Source: Botryosphaeria dothidea
Lineage: Eukaryota > Ascomycota > Dothideomycetes > Botryosphaeriales > Botryosphaeriaceae
Reading direction: 5' to 3'
DNA: 64,000 nucleotides
Assembly: GCA_011503125.2 (NCBI GenBank)
Contig: WWBZ02000062.1
Span: forward strand, 124,001 to 188,000
Made by a program: the position numbers and the translations under genes. This document shows positions 53,682-64,000 of this stretch, piece by piece. Under the pieces are notes generated by a model. It did no database searches. It saw nothing but the letters and a program-made list of their open reading frames with translations, and was not told the DNA's origin. Positions within the stretch are counted from its first letter, which is position 1, and every line of letters begins with the position of its first letter.

Positions 53682-54117
53682 TTAAGCTGCTCTCACAGCC
53701 TCGTCCCAGAAAGAGTTGGAGTGACTGAACAATTATTCACGCTCTTGGTGTACCTATTAATCGAACGTTACATGAACAGAGAGTACGATAGCTAAACAAA
53801 GTCCATAGCCACGAAAAGGAATTTCAAAGATACAAGGCTCAATTATTCGTCATTTTGCTATTTCAATGGTCAGCTGAGGAGAATGCTGGCGACCTGCACT
53901 TGTCCGGTTGATGTCGCCGTACGATTGGTGGTATAATTCCCCCACGGAGCTCCTCCGGGAGATGGCCCGAGTCCCGCCCAACATGGGAAGTCTCGGACCG
54001 TTGGATCCTTGTATGGAAGCTCATTCGCTGATTGCACCAGGGTCCTGAATCCGAAATCCTAGGCATACTCTATTTTGTTGGTGCCATCTTAAAGTAGTTT
54101 GACAAGTTCACAAACGT
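53682..54117. other. Intergenic, no gene seen
   Basis: Spacer between convergent genes (lyase plus, membrane protein minus); probably both terminators. Confidence 0.45.
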
Positions 54118-55053
54118 CTAAAGCACAGCAGCGCCGTTCCGCGCCTCCGCCCACGAAGCGTACTCGAGCCGCAGACACACCGGAACCCAATACAGCGTGA
54201 GCAAGGTCCACACCATCCCCCACACGAACGGCGCGACCCAGCCGATGCCGTAGGCGTAATCAACGTCCAGCGTCCACACCAGCGCGGCCGTGCCCAGCGC
54301 AGTAACGACGCCGCCGAGGCTCCAGAACAGCGACAGCGCGCGCAGCATGTAGCGGAACCGGTAGCTGCTGCGGTAGCGCAGGTCGAAGCTCTCTCTGTAC
54401 TCGGTGCCGCCGCCGCCGTCGGCGGCGACGATGTCCTCGACGACGGCGCAGATGCCCGGGCGGAAGACGGCGCCGGCGGGACAGGTGGAGATGCGGACGG
54501 GGGCGGCGCGCTTGCACTGGTGCAGGAGGTCGCGCAGCAGGGCGTCGGCGGCGAAGACGAAGAGCACGCTGGGCACAGGCATAGCGATCAGGCGCTCGAT
54601 AGGGCTGGGGTAGGCGGTGCCGACGACGAGCTCGGTAGCGGCGACGATGATGGCAAGCAGGAGGACCCAGTGCGTGTGGTCGAAGTAGGCGCGAGGGGCG
54701 CTCTTGGGCCGGCAGTGCGATGCCACCTTCCAGAGGTGGTAGCCGCGCAAGAAGAACTCGAGGATCAGCGTGCCCCCGGTCAGGGCGGTGGTGATGAGGA
54801 AGATGGTGGCGTTGGACAGGCGCGTCGAGAAGCTGAGGGAGTAGTACAGCGCGACCGGAATGACGCAGCAGTCTATGACCAGAAGCGCCCAGAACCGCGC
54901 GATCTTCTTCTTCCGCGTGTGCAGCGTGTAGTGAAGCTTCGGAAGCCCGAGGGGATCCAGGTTCAGATGCTCGTTATTGCTTGCTCCGCCATCTCCGCAG
55001 TACGGTGTGCTGTTCTGTGACATCTCTGTTTCCGACATACTGAAGACGGACAC
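54118..55053 (-). CDS. Fungal integral membrane protein, unknown function
   Basis: 311 aa, single exon, ATG at 55053. About seven hydrophobic segments: FWALLVIDCCVIPVALYYSL, ATIFLITTALTGGTLILEFF, HWVLLLAIIVAATELVVG, then two amphipathic ones, LFWSLGGVVTALGTAALVW and VWGMVWTLLTLYWVPVCLRL. A Gly-rich acidic loop with several Cys lies before the middle. The first 40 residues are polar and probably cytosolic. The layout resembles widespread fungal membrane proteins of unknown function. No motif for a transporter or enzyme is seen. Confidence 0.75.
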   Translation of the reverse strand: MSVFSMSETEMSQNSTPYCGDGGASNNEHLNLDPLGLPKLHYTLHTRKKKIARFWALLVIDCCVIPVALYYSLSFSTRLSNATIFLITTALTGGTLILEFFLRGYHLWKVASHCRPKSAPRAYFDHTHWVLLLAIIVAATELVVGTAYPSPIERLIAMPVPSVLFVFAADALLRDLLHQCKRAAPVRISTCPAGAVFRPGICAVVEDIVAADGGGGTEYRESFDLRYRSSYRFRYMLRALSLFWSLGGVVTALGTAALVWTLDVDYAYGIGWVAPFVWGMVWTLLTLYWVPVCLRLEYASWAEARNGAAVL

Positions 55054-55859
55054 GCGGCTTCACCCTCTGACCCAGCCAGCTCTTGTAGCAAGTGTAGGTG
55101 ATAGAAGCTATAGCGATGGCTCATTTCGTTGTCGTGACGCTCGAGCTCCAGCGTGTGCACCCGGCCTCCCGCGTCCGCCCCGCAGTCGACCGGGTACACT
55201 AAACTATAAAGGCAATTGCACCATATCGCTGACTCCGGACATTATTCTATCGGCTGGTTCAGTAATCAACAGTGGGCCGGAACGAAAGGGCCGTCTTGCT
55301 TCGCACAAAGGAATTTAAGGGAAATAACGCGCGCATCAGACGCGTGGACCCGTAAAGCGTCGGATAGGACCGGTAAGCTTACTCGGATAGACAAACTGGA
55401 CATCTTCGTGTCATGTACGTCGGTCTCCCACAAGTGGACAACGTAGCTGCGAGCAAGAATTTCGAATCGCCCCGATGAGGTGTTCGTCGTGGATGGAAAC
55501 ATCGCCCCAAAGGCTGCTCGGCCTTGATGACATGACGAGGCAATCTCTATATCGTCGTGTCAGAGGATGCTCGGGCTTTGGGCGTTAGCTTTGCAACCTC
55601 AACCGATGGAGAATTGTTAAGCCAATGAAAGGATGTTTTCACGCGTGCAATGACTGTTATAGGTGGATCCAAAGCAAAACGCGGAGTTAGCTGTCCCAAA
55701 ATTGCTACCGGATCCAAAGCACCAGGGTTGTGACTCACCTGCTCATCCTTCGACACCGAAGAATTGGAAGAAAAAAGTAAAAAGACGATCTCGAGAGTTT
55801 GTTGATATCCAGAATTGCAGATAGAAAAGCGGGGCTTATGCCTTCAGTTGAGTTCAATT
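55054..55859. other. Intergenic, no gene seen
   Basis: No convincing coding sequence. Promoter of the membrane protein gene at its left side. Confidence 0.45.
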
Positions 55860-56638
55860 TCAAATGGTCGTGCTCCCTGCTAGCGCTTCTTTTTTGTTTG
55901 CTGTAAGGTCACTTTTTGCTGTTTTGATCTTAACGAAGAACAGCAATATCTCAAACGACAGCGCCGAAAGCGCCACCTGGAACCAAAACACAATCCTATA
56001 GCTCTCCCGCCTTCCTCTATGCTCCGTCTCCACGGCTATGATATCCGCGACGCCCAAGGAGAGAGTGATTCCAAGCTGGACGACGCCATGGATAAGAGCG
56101 CCGGCGACTCTGTGTCTCTTGAGGGGCATCTGATCCATCACCTGTGTACTCTTCAGCAAAAAAAAAAAAAAAAAGGAAGTTCATCGACTCCGTGGCGGGT
56201 AGACTTACAAAGACATTGCTCACTGTGAAGGTTGGATCCGTCGCGATGGCCGTGACACCCATGCCCGGAAATGGCCAAGCCCTGTAACTGGCGCTGGGAG
56301 GCATGAGGGCAAACCAGCAACGGCGGCACGATCCACGCCGCGCACAGCATGAAGATGTCCATGCTGCCCCAGCACAGGACCAGCACAACGAACAGCGGGC
56401 GCATGTACTTGACCTTAAACACGCCGAACAGGAGGAGCGGGTTCTTGGCCCTCCAGCTTTCCCAGTAGACGGCGACCATGATGATGACCCTGATAAACGA
56501 TACTACTGAGTGCGAACGGTGTCCGCGGACAGGGGACGATGGACAGCCGGTGAGCCGCTCCGTGCATGACGTGGAGTCCAGCGTCGTTCTCCATTTGCTG
56601 TTTCTTTTCCTCCACTCCCACCCGGATCGGCCGAACAT
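55860..56638 (-). pseudogene. MFS (DHA2-type) multidrug transporter relic
   Basis: Only the C-terminal third remains on the minus strand. Reading order: KNPLLLFGVFKVKYMRPLFV, WGSMDIFML, IVPPLLV, then after a one-base shift near 56311-56313 ALMPPSASYRAWPFPGMGV and DPTFTVSNVF. An intron at 56157-56211, whose sense strand has a long T run, leads to QMPLKRHRVAGALIHGVVQLG, SYRIVFWFQ and the end at 55860. The N-terminal helices are missing. The frameshift and truncation mark it as dead. Exporters of this group pump drugs or secondary metabolites. Confidence 0.7.
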
Positions 56639-57031
56639 ATGCGCTATGACTCCCTCGGTTAGACATTGCTCGGGATTTCGGGTTGAGCCTCTGAGATTAG
56701 GCGCGGGATGACTTAAGGCTCATCGCCCGTTGATTTCCTGATTTGGTAAGACTCGCGCGAACCCGCGCTCCATTGCCCCGCCAAGACCGGCCGCAACGCA
56801 ATGACGAAGCGCGCTCTATTGTGTTCCAGAAAGGCGTATGCCGGAATGGTCGGAACACTATCGTTTCGCATTCAAGTATGCTGCTGGCGTCTTGTTCTCA
56901 AGCTGGTATCACGTATCAAGACCTCCGGCTCTTTTTATTGAACCGAATTCGACTGTGTTCTTCATTCACATCTTCGTTTATAATCCTCCATCCTGCTATT
57001 TCAACCAACACACCATCTTCATCCCTCACTT
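56639..57031. other. Upstream region of the monooxygenase pseudogene
   Basis: No clear start codon for the following frame is found: its frame meets a stop at 56981 and has no ATG before the FAD motif. The original first exon is either lost or unrecognised. Confidence 0.4.
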
Positions 57032-58433
57032 GTGCCCTTTCTCCCCACGAGGCTGCCAGATATCACGACTGTTTCCGGACTGGAATCAACCAAGTCAAGA
57101 AACACGGGCGCACACATCCACGAAACTGAGTTCGACGTGGTCATTGTTGGCGCCGGCATTTCTGGCATCAACGCAGCCTACCGTATTCAAACCCAGCTAC
57201 CAGTCGGCACTACCTATACTATCCTTGAGGCGCGCGAGAACATAGGCGGAACCTGGGATTTGTTCAAGTACCCGGGCATTCTGTCTGACTCGGACCTCTA
57301 CACCTTCGGCTTTCCCTGGAGGCCATGGATGAGCGAGCGCTGCATAGCCGAGGGTCCAGCCATCGTCAACTACATGAAAGAGGCGGCCGCCTCGGAGTAC
57401 ATCGACGAGCACATCAAGTTCCGCCACAGGGTCCAGACGGCCAACGAACTGCAGAAGTGGCGGCTGGATATCAGCACGGGAGAGGCGGAGACGCTCTACG
57501 CAAACTTCCTCATCATGGGAACCGGCTACTACGACTACGAACAGCCCCTGAGCGCCACAATCCCCGGCCTAGATAGCTTCCAGGGAGAAGTCGTGCACCC
57601 GCAGTTCTGGCCGCCTGACCTCGACTACATCAACCGGCGGATCGTCATCATCGGGAGCGGCGCGACCGCAATCACACTCCTGCCCAGCCTGGCCGATCGC
57701 GCGGCCCACGTCACAATGCTGCAGCGCTCGCCCAGCTACATCGTCAAGCAGGAGCTGGTCAGCGGCCTGGACAACTCCATCCGTTCATTTTTCCCTGAAG
57801 CAGCCGCCTAGCGCATCATCCGCCGGCGCCATCTGCTCATGACCTACCTCTTTTTCTTCTTCTGCCGCGCCTTCCCGCAGAAAGCGCGCAGCCTCCTCCG
57901 CGGCGGCACCGAAAAGAAGCTCCCCCCCCCCCACCACCATCGGCTACGATCCACACTTGAACCCGAAATACAACCCGTGGGACCAGCGCCTCTGCTGCTG
58001 CCCAGATGGCGACTTCTACGGCACGCTGCGCAACGGCAAAGCCAGCGTCGCGACCGATACGATCGCCAGCGTCACGCCAACCGGCATCACGCTCGCCTCC
58101 GGCGTCACGCTCGCGTGCGACCTGATCGTCACGGCGACGGGACTGAAGCTGCGGCTGGGCGGCGGCGTGCGGATGGTAGAAGTGCCCAACGCGGCGTGGA
58201 CGCTGGGCGCGGACGCTGCGGCGCAGCTGGTCGCGCGCCTGCACGGCGGCGGGGTGCGGCCGGTGCCGTTCTGGAGGCTCAGCAGCGGGTATGTCGGTAG
58301 GGCGCAGGAGCGGCTACCGAAGGCTGGGGATAGGGGGCCGTGGGCGACGCGGTGGAGCTACTTTTCGGATTTGTGGAATGCGAAGGTGGGGAATATCAAA
58401 AAGGGGCTGGAGTTTCGACGTGTCTCTTCTTAG
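57032..58433 (+). pseudogene. Flavin monooxygenase (Baeyer-Villiger-type), broken
   Basis: FAD site VVIVGAGISGINAAY, then NIGGTWDLFKYPGILSDSDLYTF (BVMO family), and the NADPH site IVIIGSGATAI. A TAG at 57808-57810 interrupts EAAA-stop-RIIRRRH, probably a Trp codon changed by G to A. Downstream the frame continues (FPQKARSLLRGGTEKKL) to a C-run at about 57922-57931, where a one-base shift moves it to the frame of NPKYNPWDQRLCCCPDGDF and the family C-terminus ending at 58433. The start codon is also missing. Intact relatives oxidise ketones or related substrates with NADPH and O2, often in secondary metabolism. Confidence 0.85.
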
Positions 58434-59438
58434 TTGCTTGTTTGTGTTCAGTCGAGGCGTGCAACTGTTGGGTACTTGTATGAGAATAGAAAAATTCTGT
58501 AGATACAGTACAATGCATAGACAGTTCGAAGTAATTTGAGAATTTGATAAGTCTGAGGTCTGGTAGAAGACGTGAGCGGACGAAATGACACCCCAATTCT
58601 TCATCCTCTTCCTCCTCTGGAACTGCCATCCCCAGCGCTTCCTGAACTACCATGAAGTGGCCCACATTGATAATGACTGACAGAATGGCGGTTTACCGAC
58701 TCGGCTTTTTCCAACCATCCTCGGTGACCCCCCGAACTTCCAGAGCGCAGAAAAGACCCCTGTCCTACTCGCGCTGGGTGAGACTCTGGTTTGACAGCTC
58801 GATGCAAAATTCCAAGCAAGCTCTTTCGATCTTGGTTGACCGCACCAGATCCGGATCCCTAGTCTTCTTTTGGAAACTTTATTCCTCATCTTCCTATTCT
58901 TTCCCATATTGAACAATTGATGGTTATAGATAAAGTGTATTAGTCTTGGCATGGCGTCGTCGGTGGTGAAGTGGGGGGCTCACCTTATATTGACTCTCTA
59001 CACTAAAATATATACGGCTATCGAATACTAAGTAATATTCTAACACTTTATCCTAGTCACCTCCTCTTCTCCCTCTTCCTCCTCATCAGCTTCTCACTGC
59101 TCGTCCTTTTCTTCTTGATCCTGATTCGCAGCCAGCTCCACCTCCATCAACCTGACAAAAGTCTTAAAAGGGAACCAAAAGATACCTGCCCTATTCCTTC
59201 CTTAGTAGCACTAAAGTTCAGCCTTTATGAACTCCAGACACTTCTCATCTAGCTAACGTGAGGAAAGCAATAGGTCTATTAAGGTTGTTTGAAAGCAGCA
59301 TCGGGTAGATACGTAAAGGATATGAAGGACTCTACTATAAGGTAGACCCTCGAGAACAAGTATAACAAACTGTAGGCTCCTAAAAGAAAAAGGTATATGT
59401 AGGTTAATACCCCACCTAGAGGATTATACTTAAAGTAA
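58434..59438. other. Intergenic, no gene seen
   Basis: Ordinary then increasingly AT-rich sequence, with a pyrimidine-rich stretch near 59055-59120 on the plus strand. No coding sequence is supported. Confidence 0.45.
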
Positions 59439-60261
59439 TCACTTACCCTGGCTATAGAAGAAAACAAGTGCCATCGCAAAGAGTATCGAACGGGAGCTCC
59501 TTTGGGGGGTTTTATGTGTGAGAGTGCAGAGAAAAAACGTGCAAACTATCGTAATCATTGATGCAAGAACTCGCAAGTAACCAGCGTAGCTTGTCTCAGG
59601 GCGTGTAGACCCAATAATCCCACGTAGGTATCCGACGGCATCGCAAGTTACCAAAAGTATCTCCGACACGTAGTTGCAGTTAAGTGCTAGAATTTTCTGG
59701 TCGACTCCTCGTTCGAATTTTACCATCATACTGCTCGAAAAAGCGCGAGTCCATAATGTTCCCTTTGCAAACTTTTGACATAAAACATAACGCCGCCCAC
59801 GATTCCTTGCTTTCATTAGCAGATATAGTAGTTGGTTTTGCAACTTCGAGGGGCTTTTTCCACTAAAAGACAAAACTAAGTAGTGCATATAGAGTATATA
59901 CGAGGGTATTCAGCTCTAAGAGACTAATGGGAAGCTGCCAAACGAGGCGGTAAATACACTAGATGATAGAAAATGACGCTTGTATAGTAATGATCGATTT
60001 AGCGAACATGTCGGCCTTGCTTTTGTCTCTAATTTCTTCTTTTGGCACGAGAAGAATGAGATCCGGTCTTTCCCGAGCAAGGAACTTCAGGCCGGCTAGG
60101 GTCAATGTAAGCCGTCCACGTTTACATGGTAGAAATTTTTGTTCTTCGCTGAGAGCGCCCGTATTAATAGCGAAGCCACCAATCAGAGCGTAAAAGGCGT
60201 GCGTTGTAGTCCATGGAATATGTCCAGAGTATGGTGTAGCTTCCCGATCCGTATTCGCCAT
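59439..60261 (-). pseudogene. Relic of a fungal multi-pass membrane protein
   Basis: From 60261 the minus strand reads WTTTHAFYALIGGFAINT, then LTLTLAGLKFLARERPDL and EEIRDKSKADMFAKSIITIQA. This block is typical of a large fungal family of uncharacterised membrane proteins. The expected continuation with transmembrane helices is missing or scrambled, and a separate hydrophobic frame (ASMITIVCTFFLCTLTH) lies at 59888-59439. Stops and AT enrichment suggest RIP damage. Confidence 0.5.
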
Positions 60262-61362
60262 CTCAATGTCATGGTCTGTTGGCCGTTGTTTTTCTGACTA
60301 TATTTCAACCTTGAACTGTTGAGCATCCTGTCTTTGTGACCATGCAGTAAATGCAACCTGAAGTGCATCATCAGCCTTATGTTGCTAGAAAGTCGACCGC
60401 ATCATCTCACATATTATATAAGAGGGGAAATGGGTGAACAAATCGGAATACAAAAAAAAGATCCGCAAATTCCAATCTGTAGCCAGTTCAAGACTTCTGG
60501 AATAGAGCAAAAGGACGGATCACGTCCGATTACTCATTGTAGCCTAGGGGTCTCTTAACTACCCCCTGGCCTTAACCGGAAAGTTGACTGGCGCATAAGA
60601 CCTCGACAAAGACGAACATTATTTTCTTGAGGAAGGTTATAAGTCGCTTAATATTACTCACCATCTCTGGTGCTAATATTCTAAGGATTAACCAGCCAAC
60701 TTTCCGCCATTTCTACGGTGTAATCTAGTATCTGGGATCTAGCTTTCTTCGATTCGGAAGGTAGCTTTTATGCTTAGAAAGGTTAAGGTGCACGGCCTTC
60801 TAAATATAGAGCAAAAGGGTAATAAGACAGCTTTATAAGATGGTAAACGAGCCGCGATTGGTCGGTTCGGGATGCTAGGACGCAGTAAGGTTCCCCGATG
60901 AATTCCTAGAAAGATCCATGATATCAGGAAGACTACTCCGAATGGATTCGAAATGTTGGACGCGAGTTGATGCGTCTAGCAATATATAAGGTTAGGCTTG
61001 TGTATTAAGGTAGAATACGAAAGACGTGCCACAGATTAAATTTTATCGGTAGGTATTCTTTTGCTTCGCACGCTATATCTATTACCGGACTTCTAATAGG
61101 CGGCTCGGGAAGGTTATACGAGTTGGGAATCTTATTCGAAAAGACGCAAACGGTTAAAGTGTAGAAATCTAAAGCCGGGAAGGAACTGCTGCAGGCGTAA
61201 TAATTATTTAAGTAGAGGTAATTGTGCTATTACACTGAAACAAGTTTTTATAACAGCTCGGTGGCCAGGCCAAACGTTGTATAACGTTAATCCTGCATGT
61301 TTGAATTTGTAGGCAGATAATAGGGATAAGTTAGGCACCCGGACTACGGCCCCGGCCGAAAC
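60262..61362. other. AT-rich repeat-like region, no gene seen
   Basis: TA-rich sequence with stops in all frames, probably RIP-degraded repeats. The 14-bp arms ggaaagttgactgg (60578-60591) and ccagccaactttcc (60692-60705) form an imperfect inverted pair that could be a small inverted-repeat element. Confidence 0.4.
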
Positions 61363-61731
61363 TGTAATGAACGGACCTTGGAGGGCGGAGAGACGAGGTA
61401 ACGAAGCCGGTAAAGGCAGTAGGGGTAAAGCAATGCCGAAGTATAAGGGTGTAGTTCAAAGGGCGAGGGTACGAGGTGCGAGAGACGAGGGACGAGGGAC
61501 GAGGGACGAGGGAGGCAAGCAAGGTCCAATTCAAGGCGTACCAAGTTATACGCGAGGAATACTCATTGCTAGACTAAAGAACTAACTACAAAGCAGAGGG
61601 GCGAGCTTTATATATATAAAGAACGAACTAAAATACTAGCTTCCTAATTTATAAGCAGGTAAGTCTAGATCCGGATTTTAAATCAACGAAGGTAAACAAG
61701 TAAGGGGTCTATATAAGCCACGTTTATAATA
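61363..61731 (-). repeat. Family D LTR (3' LTR of chromovirus D)
   Basis: 369 bp, homologous to 34600-34972, more RIP-altered at its right end (ttataata for ttatgaca). On the minus strand a purine tract (complement of 61740-61750) precedes it, so it is the 3' LTR of the element to its right. Confidence 0.8.
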
Positions 61732-63058
61732 GTAGGCTCTCCTCCCTAGAGGTGAGTTCCTACGAGCCTTTAGCCTAAGGGTCGAGGTTTCGAAGGGTAA
61801 CGTTTATAGAACGTATTAAGAGCTTTAAGGTCTTTAACAAGGTCGTAAGGTTCCTAGGTTAGTGTCGAGTAACTAGTCTATTTCACGAGGTATTTTAGTT
61901 GTCTCCGGGTTGCTTTAACGTCTAGAATCTCTTCTACCCGGTACTCGTCTTCGCCGTTAACGATAACGGGCGGGGGCGGAGGTTAGACTTAATTAGGTAA
62001 GAAGTTAGAGGCCGCGGGTTCGAGTAAAGAGACGTGGAATATAGGATAGACTTTTATCGTCCTTAGTAGTTCTAGGCGATAGATATAGGTCGAGATCTTT
62101 TCTAGAATAGGAAAGAAGCTAAGGCGTTTAAACTTAAGTTTATCCGAAGGCCTTATTATCGAGATATACCTTCTTAGAAGCTAGACGAGGTTACTAGGCT
62201 TAAAGACGGGTAGCGAAATACGGTCTTTATTAGCCTATTCTACGTAGGCGTCTTATATAAATCGAATTTCTTAGCGAAGATAGTTTTCGAGGTTTTCGAG
62301 ATTCTCTTAGAAGAGGCGTAGGGGTTCGAGGGGGGCTAAGATCGAGTCTTTCTATAAAATCTTATAACGAGGGTAGAAGCTATAGTTTACGAAGAAAGAG
62401 ATAACCTTAGTCGTAGTCGAGATCGTATTATTATAAGCGAATTCCGTAAGGAAGAGAAAGTCGTTCTAATCGTCTTATTAGTACGAAACGTAGATACGAA
62501 GGTATTATTCGAGAATAGCGTTAATACGCTCTATCTAGCCGTCGGTTTACGGGTAGAAAGCTATACTAAAGTTAGTCTTAATAGATAGAGATCTACTAAG
62601 AGCTCTAGTAAATTTAGAGGTAAAAATTAAGCCGCGGTTAGATACGAAGTCGTCGGGTAAGCTATATAGTCGAAAAACGTAGTCTCGATAAAGCTTAGTA
62701 AGCTCTATCGAATTAAGAGTTATTTAGTAAGAAATAAAGTAAGCTATTTTAGTTAGTCGATCTACGACTACTAGTATAGTATCGAACAAGTTAGACGTTA
62801 GAAGTCCCGTAATTAAATTAAGAGAAATAGATTACTAGCGGCGTTATAGTACTTTAAGAAGTTTTAAATATCTATAGAGAGTATATCGGGCGGGTTTAAT
62901 TCTTTAGTAGGTCTTATAGTTTCGTATAAAACGAGCTACTATCTAGCGTAGACCTAGCTACTAAAAATTACGAGTAATAAGTTTAAATATTACTACTTAG
63001 CCTAGGTATCTAGTAGCCGAATACGAGTATCGAGAGCTAATAATTCTTTAGCGGAGGC
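61732..63058 (-). pseudogene. Chromovirus D pol 3' fragment, RIP-degraded
   Basis: The minus strand retains integrase motifs with stops (TDG-stop-IERINAILE, EFAYNNT and a zinc-binding region near 62900-63000). The 5' part of the element is missing: sequence stops at 63058 where LTR E begins, so a later insertion or recombination removed or displaced it. Confidence 0.7.
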
Positions 63059-63242
63059 TGTTAGAGTCTGAAGCCTTAGGATCAAGCCTTAGAGGATCAT
63101 CGGCAGATCACGTGACGCCAAGCCTTTCTTGTATATAACTTTCCTCTTTCTTCTACGACTTCTTCTCTTTCTCCTTAAGTCTAGCTTAACGTACATAGCG
63201 CAATATACCTTTCAGCGATCATCCTGAGGTTGAGCCCTGACA
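63059..63242 (+). repeat. LTR of gypsy element E (5' LTR)
   Basis: 184 bp, TGTTAGAG...CCTGACA, with TATATAAC near 63132. aagtctagct (63177-63186) is complementary to agctagactt (63245-63254), which begins 2 nt after the LTR, the self-priming layout. It also contains a CACGTG at about 63111. Confidence 0.75.
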
Positions 63243-63300
63243 TTAGCTAGACTTCCCATATTGGACTTACTGGACATCGGATCACTGGCACAGTCGCGCA

Positions 63301-63365
63301 CTGGAATCACTGGAATCACTGGAATCACTGGAATTACTGGAATCACTGGAATCACTGGAATCACT
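63301..63365 (+). repeat. 9-bp tandem repeat (ctggaatca) in element E leader
   Basis: About seven near-perfect units between the primer site and the gag ATG. Confidence 0.9.
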
Positions 63366-63369
63366 CGAT

Positions 63370-64000
63370 ATGAGTCCTCAAGAGCATGGACAAGAGCTAC
63401 AGGCTCAAGAGAACCAAGAAACGAAGCGGTTACTGCTACAAATGATGGCACGAATGGATACTCTTACCCAAGAGGTTATACAGCTTAAGGAAGAGAAGGA
63501 GGAACTCTTGAAGGTGGGAGGCGCCTAAACCCCTTCTATACAACCCTTAGGGGAGGCTAGAAGGGAGGCTGGAGAAAAAGAGGCTGGGGTGGCCGGAATT
63601 TCCTCGGACCCCCCTGCCCCTGAGTTAGGACCTACCAGCCACCACACCAAGATAGGCCCCACGAAGAACCTCGGCCCTCTCGCCGAGTTTTCGGGTAATA
63701 GAGAAGAACTCGAGCCTTGGATTGCCCAGGCTCAAGCCAAACTCGTCGTGGACTACACGAGTTGCACTGAAGCTACGAAGTTTTTTATGCTTCACAATCG
63801 GCTTAGGGGCGAAGTAGCTCGTCAGCTATAGCCCTGGGTATAAGCTAGCACCAACACGACTAGCATGACTGCTTAGTGCCTACTAGATTAGCTACGCCTA
63901 TTATTTGGCGACCCCTATATACAAGAGAAGGCCCAACGTAAGCTGCACAAGCTACGCCAAACCAACAAGCCCTTTATAGAGTACTTTACCGAATTCCGCA
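63370..64000 (+). pseudogene. gag: Gypsy element E gag, with stops, runs off the window
   Basis: Starts MSPQEHGQELQAQENQ with a short coiled coil, then a Pro-rich linker and the retrotransposon gag region (PLAEFSGNREELEPWIAQAQA, FFMLHNRLRGEVARQL, QRKLHKLRQ, FIEYFTEFR). In-frame stops at 63526-63528, after RQL (63829-63831) and further on replace codons expected to be Gln. They are C to T changes, so the copy is inactive. The rest lies beyond 64000. Confidence 0.82.

Noticed and set aside
57839..58300. Separate small gene after the monooxygenase
   Set aside because: It is the frame-shifted continuation of the monooxygenase around the C-run; the family C-terminus lies in the overlapping frame ending at 58433.
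63301..63365. CRISPR-like array of short repeats
   Set aside because: Units are 9 bp and contiguous with no spacers; it is a minisatellite in an LTR-element leader, and the genome is fungal.

Overview
The window comes from a filamentous ascomycete (Pezizomycotina-type) genome. Host genes have short introns of about 47-155 bp with GTAAGT-like donors and CTNAC-like branch sites, and the families are fungal (CorA-like, DUF2235, GH27, FAS1, acyltransferase 3, Baeyer-Villiger-type monooxygenase). Large tracts are so depleted in CA/TG and so rich in TA that repeat-induced point mutation (RIP) is the obvious explanation. No species can be named from this alone.

Layout. 1-870 is the 3' part of a short-chain dehydrogenase gene. 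1400-4400 is a protein kinase-like gene. 4462-36064 is one Ty1/copia retrotransposon blown up to 31.6 kb by nested insertions. Its LTRs lie at 4462-4713 and 35811-36064, and the 5-bp target duplication ccagt flanks the whole block. It sits in the last coding exon of a CorA-like gene on the minus strand, whose body is at 36065-37835 and whose last codons are stranded at 4380-4461. Inside the copia, each insertion with its own target duplication, are: gypsy A copy 1 (5624-13637); a 604-bp TRIM (13812-14415); an old RIP-saturated chromovirus B (14755-30975), which itself carries a Fot1/pogo transposon, a tRNA-derived SINE-like insertion and gypsy A copy 2 (22771-30784); two oppositely oriented solo LTRs bounding an inverted block of copia (31821-33132); a gypsy A solo LTR; and a family D solo LTR.

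Gypsy A is the most interesting mobile element. Both 8014-bp copies carry gag, pol joined by a -1 frameshift heptamer at the gag stop, and a convergent spliced gene on the opposite strand. That gene fills the stretch beyond the pol chromodomain and predicts a 275-aa protein with Zn2Cys6 cysteine spacing followed by a coiled coil. Both pol frames carry nonsense changes of RIP type, but the antisense gene is intact in both copies. Gypsy A, the TRIM, chromovirus B and the element starting at 63059 all share a Tf1/sushi-like self-priming layout: 2 nt after the 5' LTR, 8-11 nt complementary to a stretch downstream of the LTR TATA box.

36065-60261 is mostly single-copy sequence with living and decaying genes. 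It holds the CorA-like pseudogene, a truncated amino-acid permease, a DUF2235 hydrolase with one in-frame TAG, an unrecognised 416-aa membrane protein, a type II membrane protein resembling a glycosyltransferase with a divergent acyltransferase 3, a group of secreted proteins (GH27 alpha-galactosidase, fasciclin, alginate-lyase-like enzyme), a membrane protein, and decayed MFS transporter, Baeyer-Villiger-type monooxygenase and membrane-protein genes. From 60262 the sequence turns AT-rich again and ends in RIP-degraded gypsy elements (61363-64000).

The picture is a transposon-rich accessory region in which RIP and insertions are eroding the neighbouring genes, while young gypsy A copies remain nearly unmutated.
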